DNA of 64,000 nucleotides from Omphiscola glabra (Eukaryota > Mollusca > Gastropoda > Lymnaeidae). The DNA lies in contig OZ024806.1 in assembly GCA_964017045.1 (NCBI GenBank), positions 7,398,488 through 7,462,487 on the forward strand, given 5' to 3'. The position numbers and the translations under genes are program-made. The notes beneath the pieces are model-generated. The model made no database searches, was not told the DNA's origin, and saw only the letters and a list, made by a program, of their open reading frames with translations. Positions 1-10,986 of this stretch are shown in pieces. How positions within the stretch are numbered: the stretch's first letter is position 1; the number at the start of each line of letters is the position of its first letter.

Positions 1-345
1 CTACCGTATGTTATGCTGTATGTGTTTCTATGGGTGTTGCTGTAGGTGCTGCTGTAGTTGTTGTTGTAATGTTGCTGTAGTTGCTGGCGGAAGTGCTGCT
101 GTAGTTGCTGCTGTAGTGGCTGCTGCAGTTTCTGCCGTATGTGTTGCTGTATGTGTTTCTATGGGTGTTGCTGTAGGTGCTGCTGTAGTTGTTGTTGTAA
201 TGTTGCTGTAGTTGCTGGCGTAAGTGCTGCTGTAGTTGCTGCTGTAGTGGCTGCTGAAGTTTCTGCCGTATGTGTTGCTGTATGTGTTTCTATGGGTGTT
301 GTTGTTGTAATTTTGCTGTAGTTGCTGGTGTATGTGCTGCTGACA
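1..345. repeat. 131-bp higher-order minisatellite, cut by the window edge
   Basis: The sequence from about 8 to 138 recurs at 139-268 and again, shortened, to about 345, which gives a period near 131 bp. Inside each unit are shorter TGCTGTAG/TTGCTG motifs, so a triplet-like repeat has been amplified as a block. Stop-free frames here give Cys/Val/Ala-rich peptides and are repeat artefacts. The array probably continues to the left of the window. Confidence 0.85.
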
Positions 346-626
346 TAGGTTCTGTTGCAGTCGAAAGCGTACAGATGGAGCTAAATCGGCTATCCTGATA
401 AATTTTAATTGTACACTTTAAAAAAAATATATATAAATATTTTTAAAATTCTGTTATAAGAACAAAAATATTATTATCTCTTTTAGTATTCGTGTGTGCC
501 TTAAATGCCAATTTTTGGTCAAAACCTTAATTATATCAAATAAAATTCTTCAGCTTGATTGGGGCGCAGATTTTAGTTCTTGTCGAGGGCGCCATAAGTC
601 CGTGGTGCTTGAAATAGGGTGTCAAC

Positions 627-818
627 CTGAGGCGTAGCTAAGGAAGGAGGCAGAGGGGACAGATGTCCCTGCGTGCCAGACTAGTTAGGGGCGCCAAAAT
701 GTGCTTTGATATTATTTTATTGATGAAAAATAATGGGTTTGAGAGTTGAAAAAATAAAATGAGGCTCTTAATAATGAATCTTGTCCCCGGGCGCCAAACA
801 CTCTAGCCTACGCCTCTG
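627..818. mobile_element. hAT MITE, family A, with perfect 8-bp target duplication
   Basis: The ends are near-complementary: CTGAGGCGTAGC on the left and the reverse complement of GCCTACGCCTCTG on the right. It is flanked on both sides by GTGTCAAC (619-626 and 819-826), an exact 8-bp target duplication as hAT elements make. It is 192 bp long with no coding capacity. Related copies lie at 5326-5451 (partial), 18621-18816 and 39125-39305; all share a GCGCCAAA motif and an ATTGATGAAAATAATGGGTT core. Confidence 0.88.
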
Positions 819-1170
819 GTGTCAACAACACTGTTTCCCTTACCCAGCAGTAAAGATAACGATATTGGACCAAAAACACAATCTCTTACCCCCCCCCCTC
901 CCCACCCCCTACTCCCATTTCTTTTTCTATCAGGACGTGCCACGTGATCGACATGTCACGTTGACACAGTGAACTTGACCTTTACTTCCATTTACACCCA
1001 TCTGTCCCCCCCCCTCTCGTCGCGAGATCTTGTGTGACAGACCCTTACATCTCAACCTTGACCAGATTAATTTGACAGCCTTATCGTGACCAGCTCTTCC
1101 GCGCTGGACCTGGCGGGAGATAACCGACGTTGATTTGGCGACTAGATAAGGGTCACTTAGTCTTCCGGCA
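819..1170. other. Unique-looking non-coding stretch
   Basis: I see no gene here. It contains C-rich homopolymer runs near 890-910 and 1005-1018, and a CACGTG-like E-box near 940. Short frames on both strands lack coding character. Confidence 0.5.
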
Positions 1171-1339
1171 CAGTGGTTCCCCACCAGGTGGTTTCCGCAT
1201 TGCCGGTCCGCACAACCGTGAATTATTTATGGTCAAATATTTTTTTAAAAAATTAATATGATCTGGCAGCCGTCTTTGGTGCAATTAAAAAACATCCACA
1301 TCGCCACGCGAAATTAAAAAGTTTGAGGACCGCCGCTAG
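1171..1339. mobile_element. Degenerate hAT-type MITE (GGTCCGC family D)
   Basis: The left end CAGTGGTTCCCCACC and the right end AAAAAGTTTGAGGACCGCCGC are roughly complementary, as in the family D copies at 19405, 28994, 36289 and 56534. The interior carries the family's CCGGTCCGCA and TATGGTCAAAT motifs. I cannot see a convincing target duplication, so the right boundary is uncertain by a few bases. Confidence 0.6.
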
Positions 1340-2138
1340 ATTGAACAGCCGGCGCGGGGACAACTGCCAAGTCCACCCAAATTGATTTGAGTTCTAAACC
1401 TGCTTTGTCAACCCTTCCGCTTGCTCCGTGGTTGTTGTGTTGTTTAAACACTCGACATCCGGTTGTTTAAATGATAGAAATTATACAAATGCTTACTTTA
1501 TTATTATTTTTTTTATCATTTACATTTCACGAGAAAATTATGGTATTTATTATATATAAAAAAATGATTTAAAAAAAATGTATTTTCTCTCCTTATCGGC
1601 ACGCGTCAGAGGACGGTGGGTGTAGAAAGTTTGAAGACCATAGTGAGAGCAGATGGGCAAACAAAGAGCATAACTCGTGTCACAGTTGTACCTTTATGTT
1701 GTATAGTACGGTAATTAATTCCTTGGCGTGTCAAGATCAGTTCGGACAACTCCAAGGAGAAAAATCCTGCTGGTTCTTTTAAAAACAAGTCTATCCTTGT
1801 TTGACCTTAGGGCGAAAGCAAGCTGTAAATACAAGAAACTTGTTGAAGAGATGGACGACCCAACACCCTTCCCCCCACCCCAGGGGGGGGGGGGCCAAGG
1901 ATGCACTTGACCAAAATGTGATTCATACTTGAATTGTCGGGTGCAAAGTTTTCACTCACCATTGTGACACTTCAACACTGTCCTAAACGCTCATAGTGCC
2001 TCCAAGTGGTGACCTCTTTGTTGCCCGTTGGTTGTGAGCGTGTATGAGTTTACGGGGTGGGGGGGTCGATGGGGGTGGGGGGTTGGTACGATGCATAAAA
2101 GGACACAACTTAATGCTCATTTGGTGAATTAATTTTCT
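1340..2138. other. Non-coding, AT-rich then mixed sequence
   Basis: AT-rich sequence lies around 1480-1580 and a G run at 1883-1893. A G-rich tract (GGGGTGGGGGG) follows at about 2055-2085. No exon or element boundary could be supported. Confidence 0.45.
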
Positions 2139-2358
2139 TTGTGCTTCTTGTGTGACATTTTCATCCTCGTGTCACATTTGATGCTTGTGTGACCTATTGC
2201 TCCTTGTGTGACCAATTGCTCCTTGTGTGACCTATCGCTCCTTGTGTGACCTATTGCTCCTTGTGTGACCTATTGCTCCTTGTGTGACCTATTGCTACTT
2301 GTGTGACCTATTGCTCCTTGTGTGACCTATTGCTCCTTGTGTGACATATTGCTCCTAG
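2139..2358. repeat. 19-bp minisatellite (CTCCTTGTGTGACCTATTG)
   Basis: About ten tandem copies of a 19-bp unit. The first copies are more diverged (CTTGTGTGACATTTTCAT and similar) and the middle copies are nearly identical. Confidence 0.9.
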
Positions 2359-2510
2359 CTGTGACCACAGCAACGGAATCGTCTTCTTCTATCCCCCCTT
2401 TTACAGGGGAAGCGGTGCGCTAAAGTTGGCGATGTGCCGCAAGAAGTGAGACATGTTGACAAGATGAAGGTACATGTGGATTTCGAGGGTGTCCTTATCA
2501 CGGTCGAGCC

Positions 2511-2628
2511 ACCGCACTCGATCCACAGCACTCGATCCACCGCACTCGATCCACCGCACTCGATCCACCGCACTCGATCTACCGCACTCGATCCACCGCA
2601 CTTGATCCACTGCACCTCGATCCACCGC
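2511..2628. repeat. 14-bp minisatellite (CACTCGATCCACCG)
   Basis: About eight or nine tandem copies of a 14-bp unit with a few substitutions. The frame through it on the plus strand is open but consists only of the repeat. Confidence 0.88.
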
Positions 2629-2824
2629 ATTCATTCTCTTCCTCTGGCCCCTGAAAAACGGAGTGTCTGCTGCTGTGGGCTGGCAGTGCAGGTTGAGTGA
2701 CAGGGAATCTGACCAGACGACCAACACAATCAATTTTCTGTTGTTGACACATGCTGGCTGATTGGCACGGCGCCAAAAACGTGTGTCTTATTGCCTGGTT
2801 CCGAATGTGGTCCCTCGTTGTTGT

Positions 2825-3192
2825 ACCAACTCTTCTGGGGGGTTGCCATCTCTTCTGGGGGGTTGCCATCTCTTCTGGGGGTTGCCATCTCTTCTGGGGG
2901 TTGTCATCTCTTCTGGGCGTTGCCATCTCCTATGGGGGTTGTCATCTCTTCTGGGGGTTGCCATCTCCTCTGGGGGTTGCCATCTCCTCTGGGGGTTGCC
3001 ATCTCTTCTGGGGGTTGCCATCTCTTCTGGGTGATGCCATCTCTTCTGGGGGTTGCCATCTCTTCTGGGGGGTTGCCATCTCTTCTGGGTGATGCCATCT
3101 CTTCTGGGGGTTGCCATCTCTTCTGTGGGGTTGCCATCTCTTCTGGGGGTTGCCATCTCTTCTGGGGGTTGCCATCTCTTCTATGGGGTTGC
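2825..3192. repeat. 19-bp minisatellite with unit-length variation
   Basis: About 19 copies of GTTGCCATCTCTTCTGGGG. Individual copies vary from 18 to 20 bp in the G run, and variants include GTGATGCC and CTCCTCTGG. Because the length varies, several frames on both strands stay open. None looks like a real protein. Confidence 0.92.
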
Positions 3193-4423
3193 CAGCACTT
3201 TTGCGTTCAGCACATTGGACATTTGAAGACAGCGATTTAATTTGTCAAACGTGTTTTTTTAAGAAGTTCGTTATGCAAATATTAAGAAAAACATTTCTTT
3301 AGATACCTCCCTCCCACCGACTCCCTCACACACCTCCCACCCAACGTCCAAGACACCAACTGCTCTGGTAGAATGAACCAAGACACCAACTGCTCTGTTA
3401 GAATGAACCAAGACACCAACTGCTCTGTTTTCTTTATTTAAATTTTAACCATTTATCAACGAGTCTATGGTTGTAACCACAAGAGACACGTGCATTTGAT
3501 TCTTAAACATGTTAAACTTTTTAATGACTATTATACATTTATTATTTATTAAAAATGTTTTTGGTTGCGTGGCAGTTACGGAGGCCATTCACAAAGACAC
3601 AGAATCCCTGGGAGACGATACAGAGTTCGTAGTCTGCTTTTCTGTAACACGAACGGGGTTATTATTAGCTGATGTGAAAGTGGAATGCTTCTTTTTTTTT
3701 TAAAAATAATGTGAGAACCTTTCACTCAGCACTTCACTTGATCAACTCGACATAAATCCAGTGTTAGCTAACAGTCAGCAGGTATTCTCATTACTTAGAA
3801 GAAGAGCCCGACATCTCGCTGGCTGATTACACGAGCTTGTCTGTTACCAATTATCTGAGATGGCTGGACGTTCATCAGAAACATGAGATTAGTGGTCACT
3901 CTGATGCTGTTTATCATCGGGACATCTTTTTTTTAGGAGAGAGGGGGTGTGGTGTGGGGGTGAAGCTAAAAATGTTAAGAACCGCTGACATTGTCGCCGT
4001 CGTGTGTTTATTTGATTGAGAGCCGTCCAAGTGTCAAAGCTACATACTTACAGCGGGTGAGCCCCTTCTTGTTATGTGTGACATGATACTTACAGCACTT
4101 CACAGTTGTATGATTCTGGCACACACAAAAATAGGGACACAAATATCACGAGAAAGTGAAAGAGGATGAAAATAAGGAATAGAGTTGACCCCGTGGGAGG
4201 TGGGGTTTGTGGAGTGGTGGCTATGCGAGGGCCAAGGCCGATAGTTTATTGATGATTTTTTATGAAATAATCCGATTATATGCGATATCATCATCATCCT
4301 TAGTGGCACTACTTATTGGACTGTTATCAAATCAACTCACCTCCGCAATATTCAGTAGTTTTTTCATTCTTCCCCTTTCTAACTGTAATTTAAATATACT
4401 GCACTGGACCCACCCTTTCTCTT
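3193..4423. other. Non-coding sequence with a short 31-bp duplication
   Basis: A 31-bp unit (AAGACACCAACTGCTCTG plus spacer) occurs about 2.7 times at 3350-3430. The rest is AT-rich and unique-looking. I found no exon with both splice sites. Confidence 0.5.
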
Positions 4424-4965
4424 CCTCTCTCTACTCTCTCCCCTTCTCTCCCCCCTTTTTACTCTCTCTCACACACAGATAGTTCTCTCTATCTCTCTCC
4501 TCTCTCTCTCCCCTTCTCCCTCTCTCTCCTTTTCTCTCACTCACACAGACACATTCTCTCTCGCTCTGTCTCTGCTCTCTGTCTCTCCTCTCTGTCACTC
4601 CTTCTCCCTCTCTGTCTCGCCTTCTCCCTCTCTGTGTCTCCTTCTCCCTCTCCCTTTTTTTTTCTCTCTCTCTCTCTCTCACAGATATATTCTCTCTCTC
4701 TTTCTCTCTCCTCCCTTTCTCTTTTTCTCTCTGTCTCACACACACAGACACATTCTCTCTCTGTCTCTCCCCCCTGTCTCTCCTCTCTTTCTCTCCTCTC
4801 TTTCTCTCCTCTCTTTCTCTCCTCTCTTTCTCTCCTCTCTTTCTCTCCTCTCTTTCTTTCATCTCTGTCTCTCCTCTTATTCTCTCTCACTCACACACAC
4901 GCACAGACACACACATACACTCTTTCTCTCTCTCTTGTTCACTGTCTAGCTCTCTTCACAAACAC
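4424..4965. repeat. Long (TC)n microsatellite with (CA)n islands
   Basis: Impure CT dinucleotide tract of over 500 bp with embedded 12-bp repeats (TTTCTCTCCTCT at about 4790-4860) and ACACACAGACAC islands. Open frames through it are Ser/Leu-rich on the plus strand and Arg/Glu-rich on the minus strand, purely from composition. Confidence 0.95.
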
Positions 4966-5325
4966 AGTATACTCAAGTGGCGCGAAAGAACCGCTTTGGT
5001 TACCAGCTGTTCTCTGATAAAATTAATAACTTTTCTACTTATCACATACACCCCCAAACACACACACAAACTCTTGCCTCCCCACACCCTGCAATATCTC
5101 ATCTAATGTTCATTTCCTAATACTTTTTTTTTGGTTGTTGTTCATATTCCTTATCTTCCTCTCAGTCAAAGTGTTCATGGTATTGGTAAAAACAAACAAA
5201 CAACAACGCTACCACAGGTTCCCAACATATTTTTTAGTCGTGACCCCATTCTTTGGGAAGAAAAGATACACGCTACCCTTACACATTAATTAAACGTCCC
5301 CTTAATAATTGAAGTTAAATCCTTT
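4966..5325. other. Non-coding spacer
   Basis: No gene or clear element. It contains short A/C-rich tracts (near 5045-5065) and a T run near 5126. Confidence 0.4.
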
Positions 5326-5451
5326 ATATGCGGTTATTTTATTGATGAAAATAATGGGGTTGAGAGTTGAAAAAAGAAAAAGGGGGGGGGGGGGGGTGCT
5401 TTAAAACGAATCTTGTCCCTGGGCGCCAAACACTCTCGCTACCCCTCTTGA
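5326..5451. mobile_element. Truncated hAT MITE, family A
   Basis: It shares TTATTTTATTGATGAAAA, the TGGGCGCCAAACACTCT block and a CGCTACCCCTCT end with the complete copy at 627-818. The left half is missing and a G homopolymer of about 14 bases has expanded in the middle. No target duplication can be assigned. Confidence 0.75.
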
Positions 5452-5567
5452 TAAAGGCATGCGTTCTAAAACTTAGTTTCAAAAGGTCCACACACAAAAA
5501 GAAAATGAATTCCAATGGAAATTCTTAAGTTATTTGGCGAGGTTTTTTTTAGAAATGGTCGTCGCCA

Positions 5568-6200
5568 ATAGTCTTATGCCAAATATTTCAGAAACTCGGT
5601 GCAGCGGTTCTAAAACTTAAATAGTCTTATGCCAAATATTTCAGAAACTCGGTGCAGCGGTTCTAAAACTTAAATAGTCTTATGCCAAATATTTCAGAAA
5701 CTCGGTGCAGCGGTTCTAAAACTTAAATAGTCTTATGCCAAATATTTCAGAAACTCGGTGCAGCGGTTCTAAAACTTAAATAGTCTTATGCCAAATATTT
5801 CAGAAACTCGGTGCAGCGGTTCTAAAACTTAAATAGTCTTATGCCAAATATTTCAGAAACTCGGTGCAGCGGTTCTAAAACTTAAATAGTCTTATGCCAA
5901 ATATTTCAGAAACTCGGTGCAGCGGTTCTAAAACTTAAATAGTCTTATGCCAAATATTTCAGAAACTCGGTGCAGCGGTTCTAAAACTTAAATAGTCTTA
6001 TGCCAAATATTTCAGAAACTCGGTGCAGCGGTTCTAAAACTTAAATAGTCTTATGCCAAATATTTCAGAAACTCGGTGCAGCGGTTCTAAAACTTAAATA
6101 GTCTTATGCCAAATATTTCAGAAACTCGGTGCAGCGGTTCTAAAACTTAAATAGTCTTATGCCAAATATTTCAGAAACTCGGTGCAGCGGTTCTAAAACT
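5568..6200. repeat. 53-bp satellite array, 12 virtually identical copies
   Basis: Twelve copies of a 53-bp unit containing AGTCTTATGCCAAATATTTC and GCAGCGGTTCTAAAACTTAA. I see no substitution between copies until the last few bases, which implies very recent expansion or strong homogenisation. The CAGCGGTTCTAAAACT part looks like a hAT terminal sequence (compare the GAACCGCTG end near 7250-7260), so the unit may derive from a transposon end. Confidence 0.95.
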
Positions 6201-6280
6201 AAAATAAAAAAGCCCATTAAAGTTTCTCAAAAGATTTAAATTTAAGGCGTTTGACTTTAGGACTTGTTTTGGGGTTGATT

Positions 6281-6457
6281 CAGTGGCGTAGCTACAGTTA
6301 GGGCTGCCTGGGGCGGGCCGAGAACTTCGCCCCCCCCCCCATACACTTCCACGAAATAAATTCATCAGGTGTCTCAAAAATCCAACCCTCCATATAAAGA
6401 AAAAAAGTGCCACATGGGGTTGACCGCCACCTCCGCACCCCGCTGTATACGCCGACG
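6281..6457. mobile_element. hAT MITE, family C (CAGTGGCGTAGCTA ends)
   Basis: The left end is CAGTGGCGTAGCTA and the degenerate right end is GTATACGCCGACG. The flanks GGTTGATT (6273-6280) and AGTTGATT (6458-6465) match at 7 of 8 positions, as expected for an old hAT target duplication. It is related to the copy at 10265-10457, and both carry a CCCCACGAAA-like motif and a second CACCCCGG-like block. Confidence 0.78.
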
Positions 6458-6705
6458 AGTTGATTCCTTACTTCTAAAGTCTGTATATTTTAATGTAGAC
6501 TTATCACGAAAGCGTTTTAAGTTAGCGTGTCAATGCGTTTCCTGGTCCGCTGAAAAGTTGAAAACTCTAAGACCTGGACAAGTGCTTCGGTATTGACTGC
6601 GCCTCTCGTCAAGTTCCAATTACGATTCGTTTCTCTTCAGCGAACACACGGGCAATCACACTCATTCAGTGGTAGATGTTTTAAAGTGTTTGAACCAACA
6701 ATTTT

Positions 6706-7165
6706 TTAAAACTGTAATCAGACCAGTAGTGATAAAAGCAAGTGAAATTTTGGACGCTAAAAAAAAACGGCAGAAAACCTATTAAGCGGAAACTATACGG
6801 ACCACACAAAAAAAGGATGAATATGGATGGAAAAAACGAACCAACAAAAAATTGGACTAATATCAGGCTCCCCCGCTAGTAACAGAAATAAAAAATGGCA
6901 GGCTACGCTGGGCAGGACACTTAGAATGCCCAATGACAGAGGAGTGAAGAGGGTTCACCACCGAAATCCCAGAGGAAAACGGCTCAAAGACAGACCTAGG
7001 CTTAGATGGATAGATGATGTGGGGAAAATATCTACTGCAGCTGGGAATCCAAGCATGGAAAAGAAAAGCATTAGTTGGGTCTGAGTGGAAGGAAGTGGTG
7101 AGGCAGGCCAAAGACCTACATGGACTGAACGCAACAGGGATGGATGAATGTTTAAAACAATAACA
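6706..7165 (+). pseudogene. Decayed 3' end of a non-LTR retrotransposon (RTE-like) polymerase
   Basis: Translation across several frames recovers the typical C-terminal tail of LINE reverse transcriptases. First comes a VIRPVV segment, then RLRWAGHLRMPNDRGVKRV, a GKRL..RPRLRWIDDV motif and finally SEWKEVVRQAKDLHGLNATG before a TAA at about 7161. The parts lie in different frames, so at least two frameshifts separate them, and upstream stops are present. The catalytic domain is absent because the copy is 5'-truncated. The same C-terminal tail (EVVRQAKVLHGL) is seen on the minus strand at 27613-27690 and 63294-63375. The element class is inferred from this tail, not from the catalytic motifs. 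Confidence 0.82.
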
Positions 7166-7434
7166 AATATACGTCACATATAATTTAAAAAAAAAATGAG
7201 ATTTAATTTTAACCCCAACATTTTAGTTGAACCTTTGACGAAACATTTGAGAACCGCTGCTGGAAGCGTGCGGGGAATGCGTGCTTTAACGAACTGCTGC
7301 CGATAAGTGAAGTTGTGAGTGATGAAAGTGTCTGTCAGAGTGATCCACGCCGCACAATGAATCCGAAGATCAATGGATCACCTGTGCTCGTGTGAAAGCT
7401 CTGGAATGCCGCAGCTACAGTAGTACTCACGCCA

Positions 7435-7540
7435 AGGCCAGGATTGTGTGGCTCCGTGTGTGTCTCTGTCAGTGTGTGTGTGTGTGTTTGTCTGTGTGAG
7501 TGTGGGTTTGTTTCTCTCTGTGTTTGTGTGTGTGGGACAA
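7435..7540. repeat. (TG)n-rich microsatellite
   Basis: Impure TG/TC tract with TGTGTGTGTGTGTTTGTCTG in the middle. It is non-coding. Confidence 0.85.
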
Positions 7541-7729
7541 ACTAGTGGGCAGTCAAGTTGTTTGACGCTATATTTGGACATGTTTGGGTGAGGTTGTGGC
7601 AAGAAGAAAATGGGTCAAGTTCCATGTTGGCTGGTCCCGTGTCGACTCAACGAAGCAACCTCGAATTAAAGGTGAACAGATTCAGTTGATAATGCGATAT
7701 TCAAGTATTTTTTTTTATATACACTGGCA

Positions 7730-7924
7730 AAGCGGTTCTCAACTTAAAAGTCGCGACCCTTTTCGGGTTCGAACGACCCTTTCCCACGGGTCGCCTAAGA
7801 CAATTGGAAAACGCGTATACTTAGTTATGAAGTAGCAACGAAAATAATTTTGTGGTTGGGGGTCGCCACAACATGAGGACCTGTATTAAACGGTCGCGGC
7901 ATTAGGAAGGGTTGAGAACCACTG
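7730..7924 (-). mobile_element. SPIN-like hAT MITE, inverted, with target duplication
   Basis: Read on the minus strand, the element begins CAGTGGTTCTCAACCCTTCC, runs through a GCCGCGACC block, a GTTGTGGCGACCCCCAACCA block and TTTTCGTTGCTACTTCATAA, and ends in GTTGAGAACCGCTT. From memory this order matches the short SPIN (Space Invader) hAT derivatives. It is flanked by CACTGGCA (7722-7729) and CACTAGCA (7925-7932), an 8-bp target duplication with one mismatch. It is 195 bp and non-coding, so it needed transposase from elsewhere. The SPIN assignment rests on recalled consensus and needs alignment. Confidence 0.8.
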
Positions 7925-7967
7925 CACTAGCACATCCAATGCCCTCATAACGTCTGCCTAACAACCA

Positions 7968-8722
7968 CTGCTCCCATACCATCTGCCACATACACACTGC
8001 CACATACCCTCTGCCACATACCCTCTGCCACATACACACTGCCACATACCCTCTGCCACATACCCTCTGCCACATACCCTCTGCCAAATACCCTCTGCAA
8101 CATACCCTCTGCCACATACCCTCTGCAAAATACACTCTGCCATATACCCTCTGCCACATACACACTGCCACATACCCTCTGCCACATACCCTCTGCCACA
8201 TACCCTCTGCCACATACCCTCTGCCACATACCCTCTGCCACATACCCTCTGCCCGACACCCTCTGCCCGACACCTTCTGCCCGACACCCTCTGCCCGACA
8301 CCCTCTGCCCGACACCCTCTGCCCGACACCCTATTCCACCCACTCTGAGCTACCACCCTCTGTTCGCTACCCTCTGCCTCTGTCCTCATTCCGACACCGT
8401 CTGCCCCACACCCTGTGCTCCGACCCTCCGCTCTACACCTTCTGCCCGACACCCTCTGCCCGACACCCTATTCCACCCACTCTGAGCTACCACCATCTGT
8501 TCGATACCCTCTGCCCGAAACCCTGTGCTCTCACCTTCTGCCCAACACCCTCTGTCCGACACCCCCTGTCCGACACCCTCTGCTCGACACCCTCTGCCCG
8601 AAACCCTGCGCTCCTACCTTCTGCCCGGCACCTTCTGCCCGACACCATGTGCTCTCATCTTCTGCCCAACACTCTCTGCCCGACACCCCCTGCCCGAACC
8701 CTCTGCCCGACAACCTGCCCAT
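7968..8722. repeat. 14-bp minisatellite that changes type along its length
   Basis: The left part (to about 8248) is CATACCCTCTGCCA repeated about 20 times with ACACTGCCA variants. The unit then switches to CGACACCCTCTGCC. From about 8326 a longer block starting CTATTCCACCCACTCTGAG appears twice (8331 and 8469). The array therefore has two unit types and a higher-order duplication. Open frames on both strands are repeat products. Confidence 0.92.
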
Positions 8723-9201
8723 CGTTCATAAATTGTCCGGAAGCTTTGGGAGCCCATGAAATACATTCATGTCGTATGACTTTTTACTTATGTCCCTTTC
8801 AGTTGTCCCCCACTTCCTTATCTCCAGTCGAGCGGAAACTAAGAACATTGTGTACATTGGTGACGCACGCTTTTTGAAAGTTTAAATTCACATGATTTGT
8901 AACAGCTCTGAAGTTCGTTTTATGATTTTCAGTTTCATTTTTTGGAAAAGCGAGGTATTTCAAAGTATTTCTCATATATTGTTTGATATTTATAGTTTTT
9001 TGCTGAAATTCTGACATTTCTGCGATTATTGAAGACCTCACTGAAGAACGCCAAATAATGGGCTGCCTATTCATACCTTAAACCGTTATGACACGATAAT
9101 GGCTTCAGACAGACAGACATGAAAGCGAGGATAAAAAATAAAGTAAAACAAAATCTTTTAAAATAATATATTTTCTTGTATTATTAGATAAACCATAAAC
9201 G
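8723..9201. other. Non-coding unique sequence
   Basis: I see no coding exon. A 91-codon minus-strand frame (8799-9074) lacks conserved motifs and I do not support it as a gene. Confidence 0.4.
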
Positions 9202-9570
9202 TACCGTATTTTACGGACTATTCGGCTCTGTTCACACGATCAAATTTTCCTCCAAGCATTTGATGCAATTCGTGTATGAAAGCCTTGTCACAACTTTCAA
9301 ATTACTTTTTGATCAAATTTCCCCTAAAAAGAAACCACGCACAAAATAGTGCGTTCATACAAAAACTTGACGCGAAATTTGATCGTGTGAGTTGCGTCTT
9401 AAAGTCCGTAATTATTAATCAAATTGACAATTATCTTTACTAGTTTCTTTTTGTGTGGTCATTATTAGGTAAAGGGGAATTTCTTCACGAGTTGTTTGGT
9501 CAAAAGCAATTCTCACAAAATGCAAGATACTTTGTCAGATATGAAGTTTCATAGTCCGTAAAATACGGTA
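9202..9570. mobile_element. MITE with TACCGTATTTTACGGACTA termini and TA flanks
   Basis: The left end TACCGTATTTTACGGACTA is an exact inverted match of the right end TAGTCCGTAAAATACGGTA. With TA as the duplicated target, the element proper is CCGTATTT...AAATACGG, as in Tc1/mariner-type elements. A second, unrelated element (9224-9399) lies inside it. The superfamily call is inference from the TA flank. Confidence 0.8.
9224..9399 (-). mobile_element. GTTCACACGATCAAATTT MITE nested in another MITE
   Basis: The ends GTTCACACGATCAAATTTT and AAATTTGATCGTGTGA are inverted repeats. The sequence is the reverse complement of the element at 37097-37269 over its whole length, including GACAAGGCTT and GTGCGTGGTTT motifs. 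This copy is more decayed at its extreme ends and sits inside the MITE at 9202-9570, so it inserted later. Confidence 0.8.
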
Positions 9571-9870
9571 ATTTAAATATATATATATATGACACTGTGT
9601 AAAGTTTTAAAAAAAATACATGTAATTAAAAACATCGTTGAAGCAAGGAAAAAATGTCAAAGTATTTAGAGCATTACTAATAAACTATAAGATTCGTGTT
9701 AGAAATAAGTAATAAGTTTTAAACTTATGATACATGAATAGATAGTTAACCCTAACCTAGTTAACATATGTATATAACGTACATAAATATTTTTATAACA
9801 TATACATTTATATGGCATATACATATTTATAGAACACATACATATTTACATAACATATACATATTTATAT
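9571..9870. other. AT-rich low-complexity sequence
   Basis: Contains (AT)n at about 9577-9590 and repeated ATACATATTTATA-like motifs at 9775-9870. No gene. Confidence 0.6.
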
Positions 9871-10010
9871 ATTTATTAAGTTACAGATTAAAACGGAACC
9901 CTGTATAGTTGTACAAAAAATATTTTTAGTGTATACTAAATTTTTTAAGTAAAAATATACAATGATAGAGAAAGCACTGGGGTGATCCAACACTGGAGGA
10001 AACAACAATG

Positions 10011-10184
10011 TCACAGACGTAAGATGATGTACGAAACGACAGCGCCACAGACGTAAGATGCTATACGAAATGACAGCGTCGCAGACGTAAGATGCTAAAC
10101 GAAACGACAGCGTCACAGACGTAAGATGCTAAACGAAACGACAGCGTCACAGTCACAGACGTAAGATGCTAAACGAAACGACGA
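10011..10184. repeat. 34-bp minisatellite, about 5 copies
   Basis: Unit of CACAGACGTAAGATGCTA plus AACGAAACGACAGCGT. The copies have a few substitutions and one 6-bp insertion (CACAGT) before the last copy. Confidence 0.88.
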
Positions 10185-10264
10185 GGTTAAACATTTGAGA
10201 CAATGAAAGAACTACTCTTAATACTGGCCATACGTTAACACAACAAAATTGATCAGATTTTATA

Positions 10265-10457
10265 CAGTGGCGTAACTAGGGTTAGTGCCAACCATGGGGG
10301 CGGTTCAAGATTTGTGCCACCCCTCCTTTTTTTTCCCCACGAAAAAAAACACCTCTGAAGTTGGCCGAAAATGCCGCCCCTTCATAGAAAGAAATATATA
10401 TAGTCACCCGGGGTGAACCCGACCCCCCTACCCGGCATCCCTTTTCCTACGCCACTG
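10265..10457. mobile_element. hAT MITE, family C
   Basis: The left end CAGTGGCGTAACTAGGG and the right end CCTACGCCACTG are inverted. The element is about 193 bp and non-coding, with a C/T-rich interior. I do not see a clean target duplication (ATTTTATA against CAGATATA). The other family C copy is at 6281-6457. Confidence 0.75.
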
Positions 10458-10986
10458 CAGATATATGCACCACCTATAGAAACAAGGGCGGCTAACAAGC
10501 CAACACTTTTTTGTTTTCAATATCACAGTTTCACTTTTCACCACTTGGCTATTTCTTTATTTTTTCATGTTTTTTCCTATTCCCTCCTCTTGCTCGTCTG
10601 CAACTTCCCCCAGAACATGCGCAATAAGAGGCGTTCTAGATCATGTGACTGACATGCTGGCCAATCAAATGCTAAGATAACGACCTCATTTCTAGTTCTT
10701 TTTGTTTTGAAATTCAAAACTTAAAAACAATAAATATATCTTTATTTTTTTTTTTGGTTTGGTGGGGGTGGGGGTGTCAATATTCTGACATGTAAGGACA
10801 GTGCCATTCGAAGAAAAGGGAAGGCGAAAGTTAAGGTTTGGGGGGTTGGTGGGGTGGGGGGTCACTAAGCGGTAAAAAAGGGGTACACTAAGCGGTAAAA
10901 AAGGGGTACACTAGTAGAATATACATAAAAGGAATTGCCTCCAATGTCTGGATTACCTCTTCATGGAGTCGAAGTGGTACTACAAG

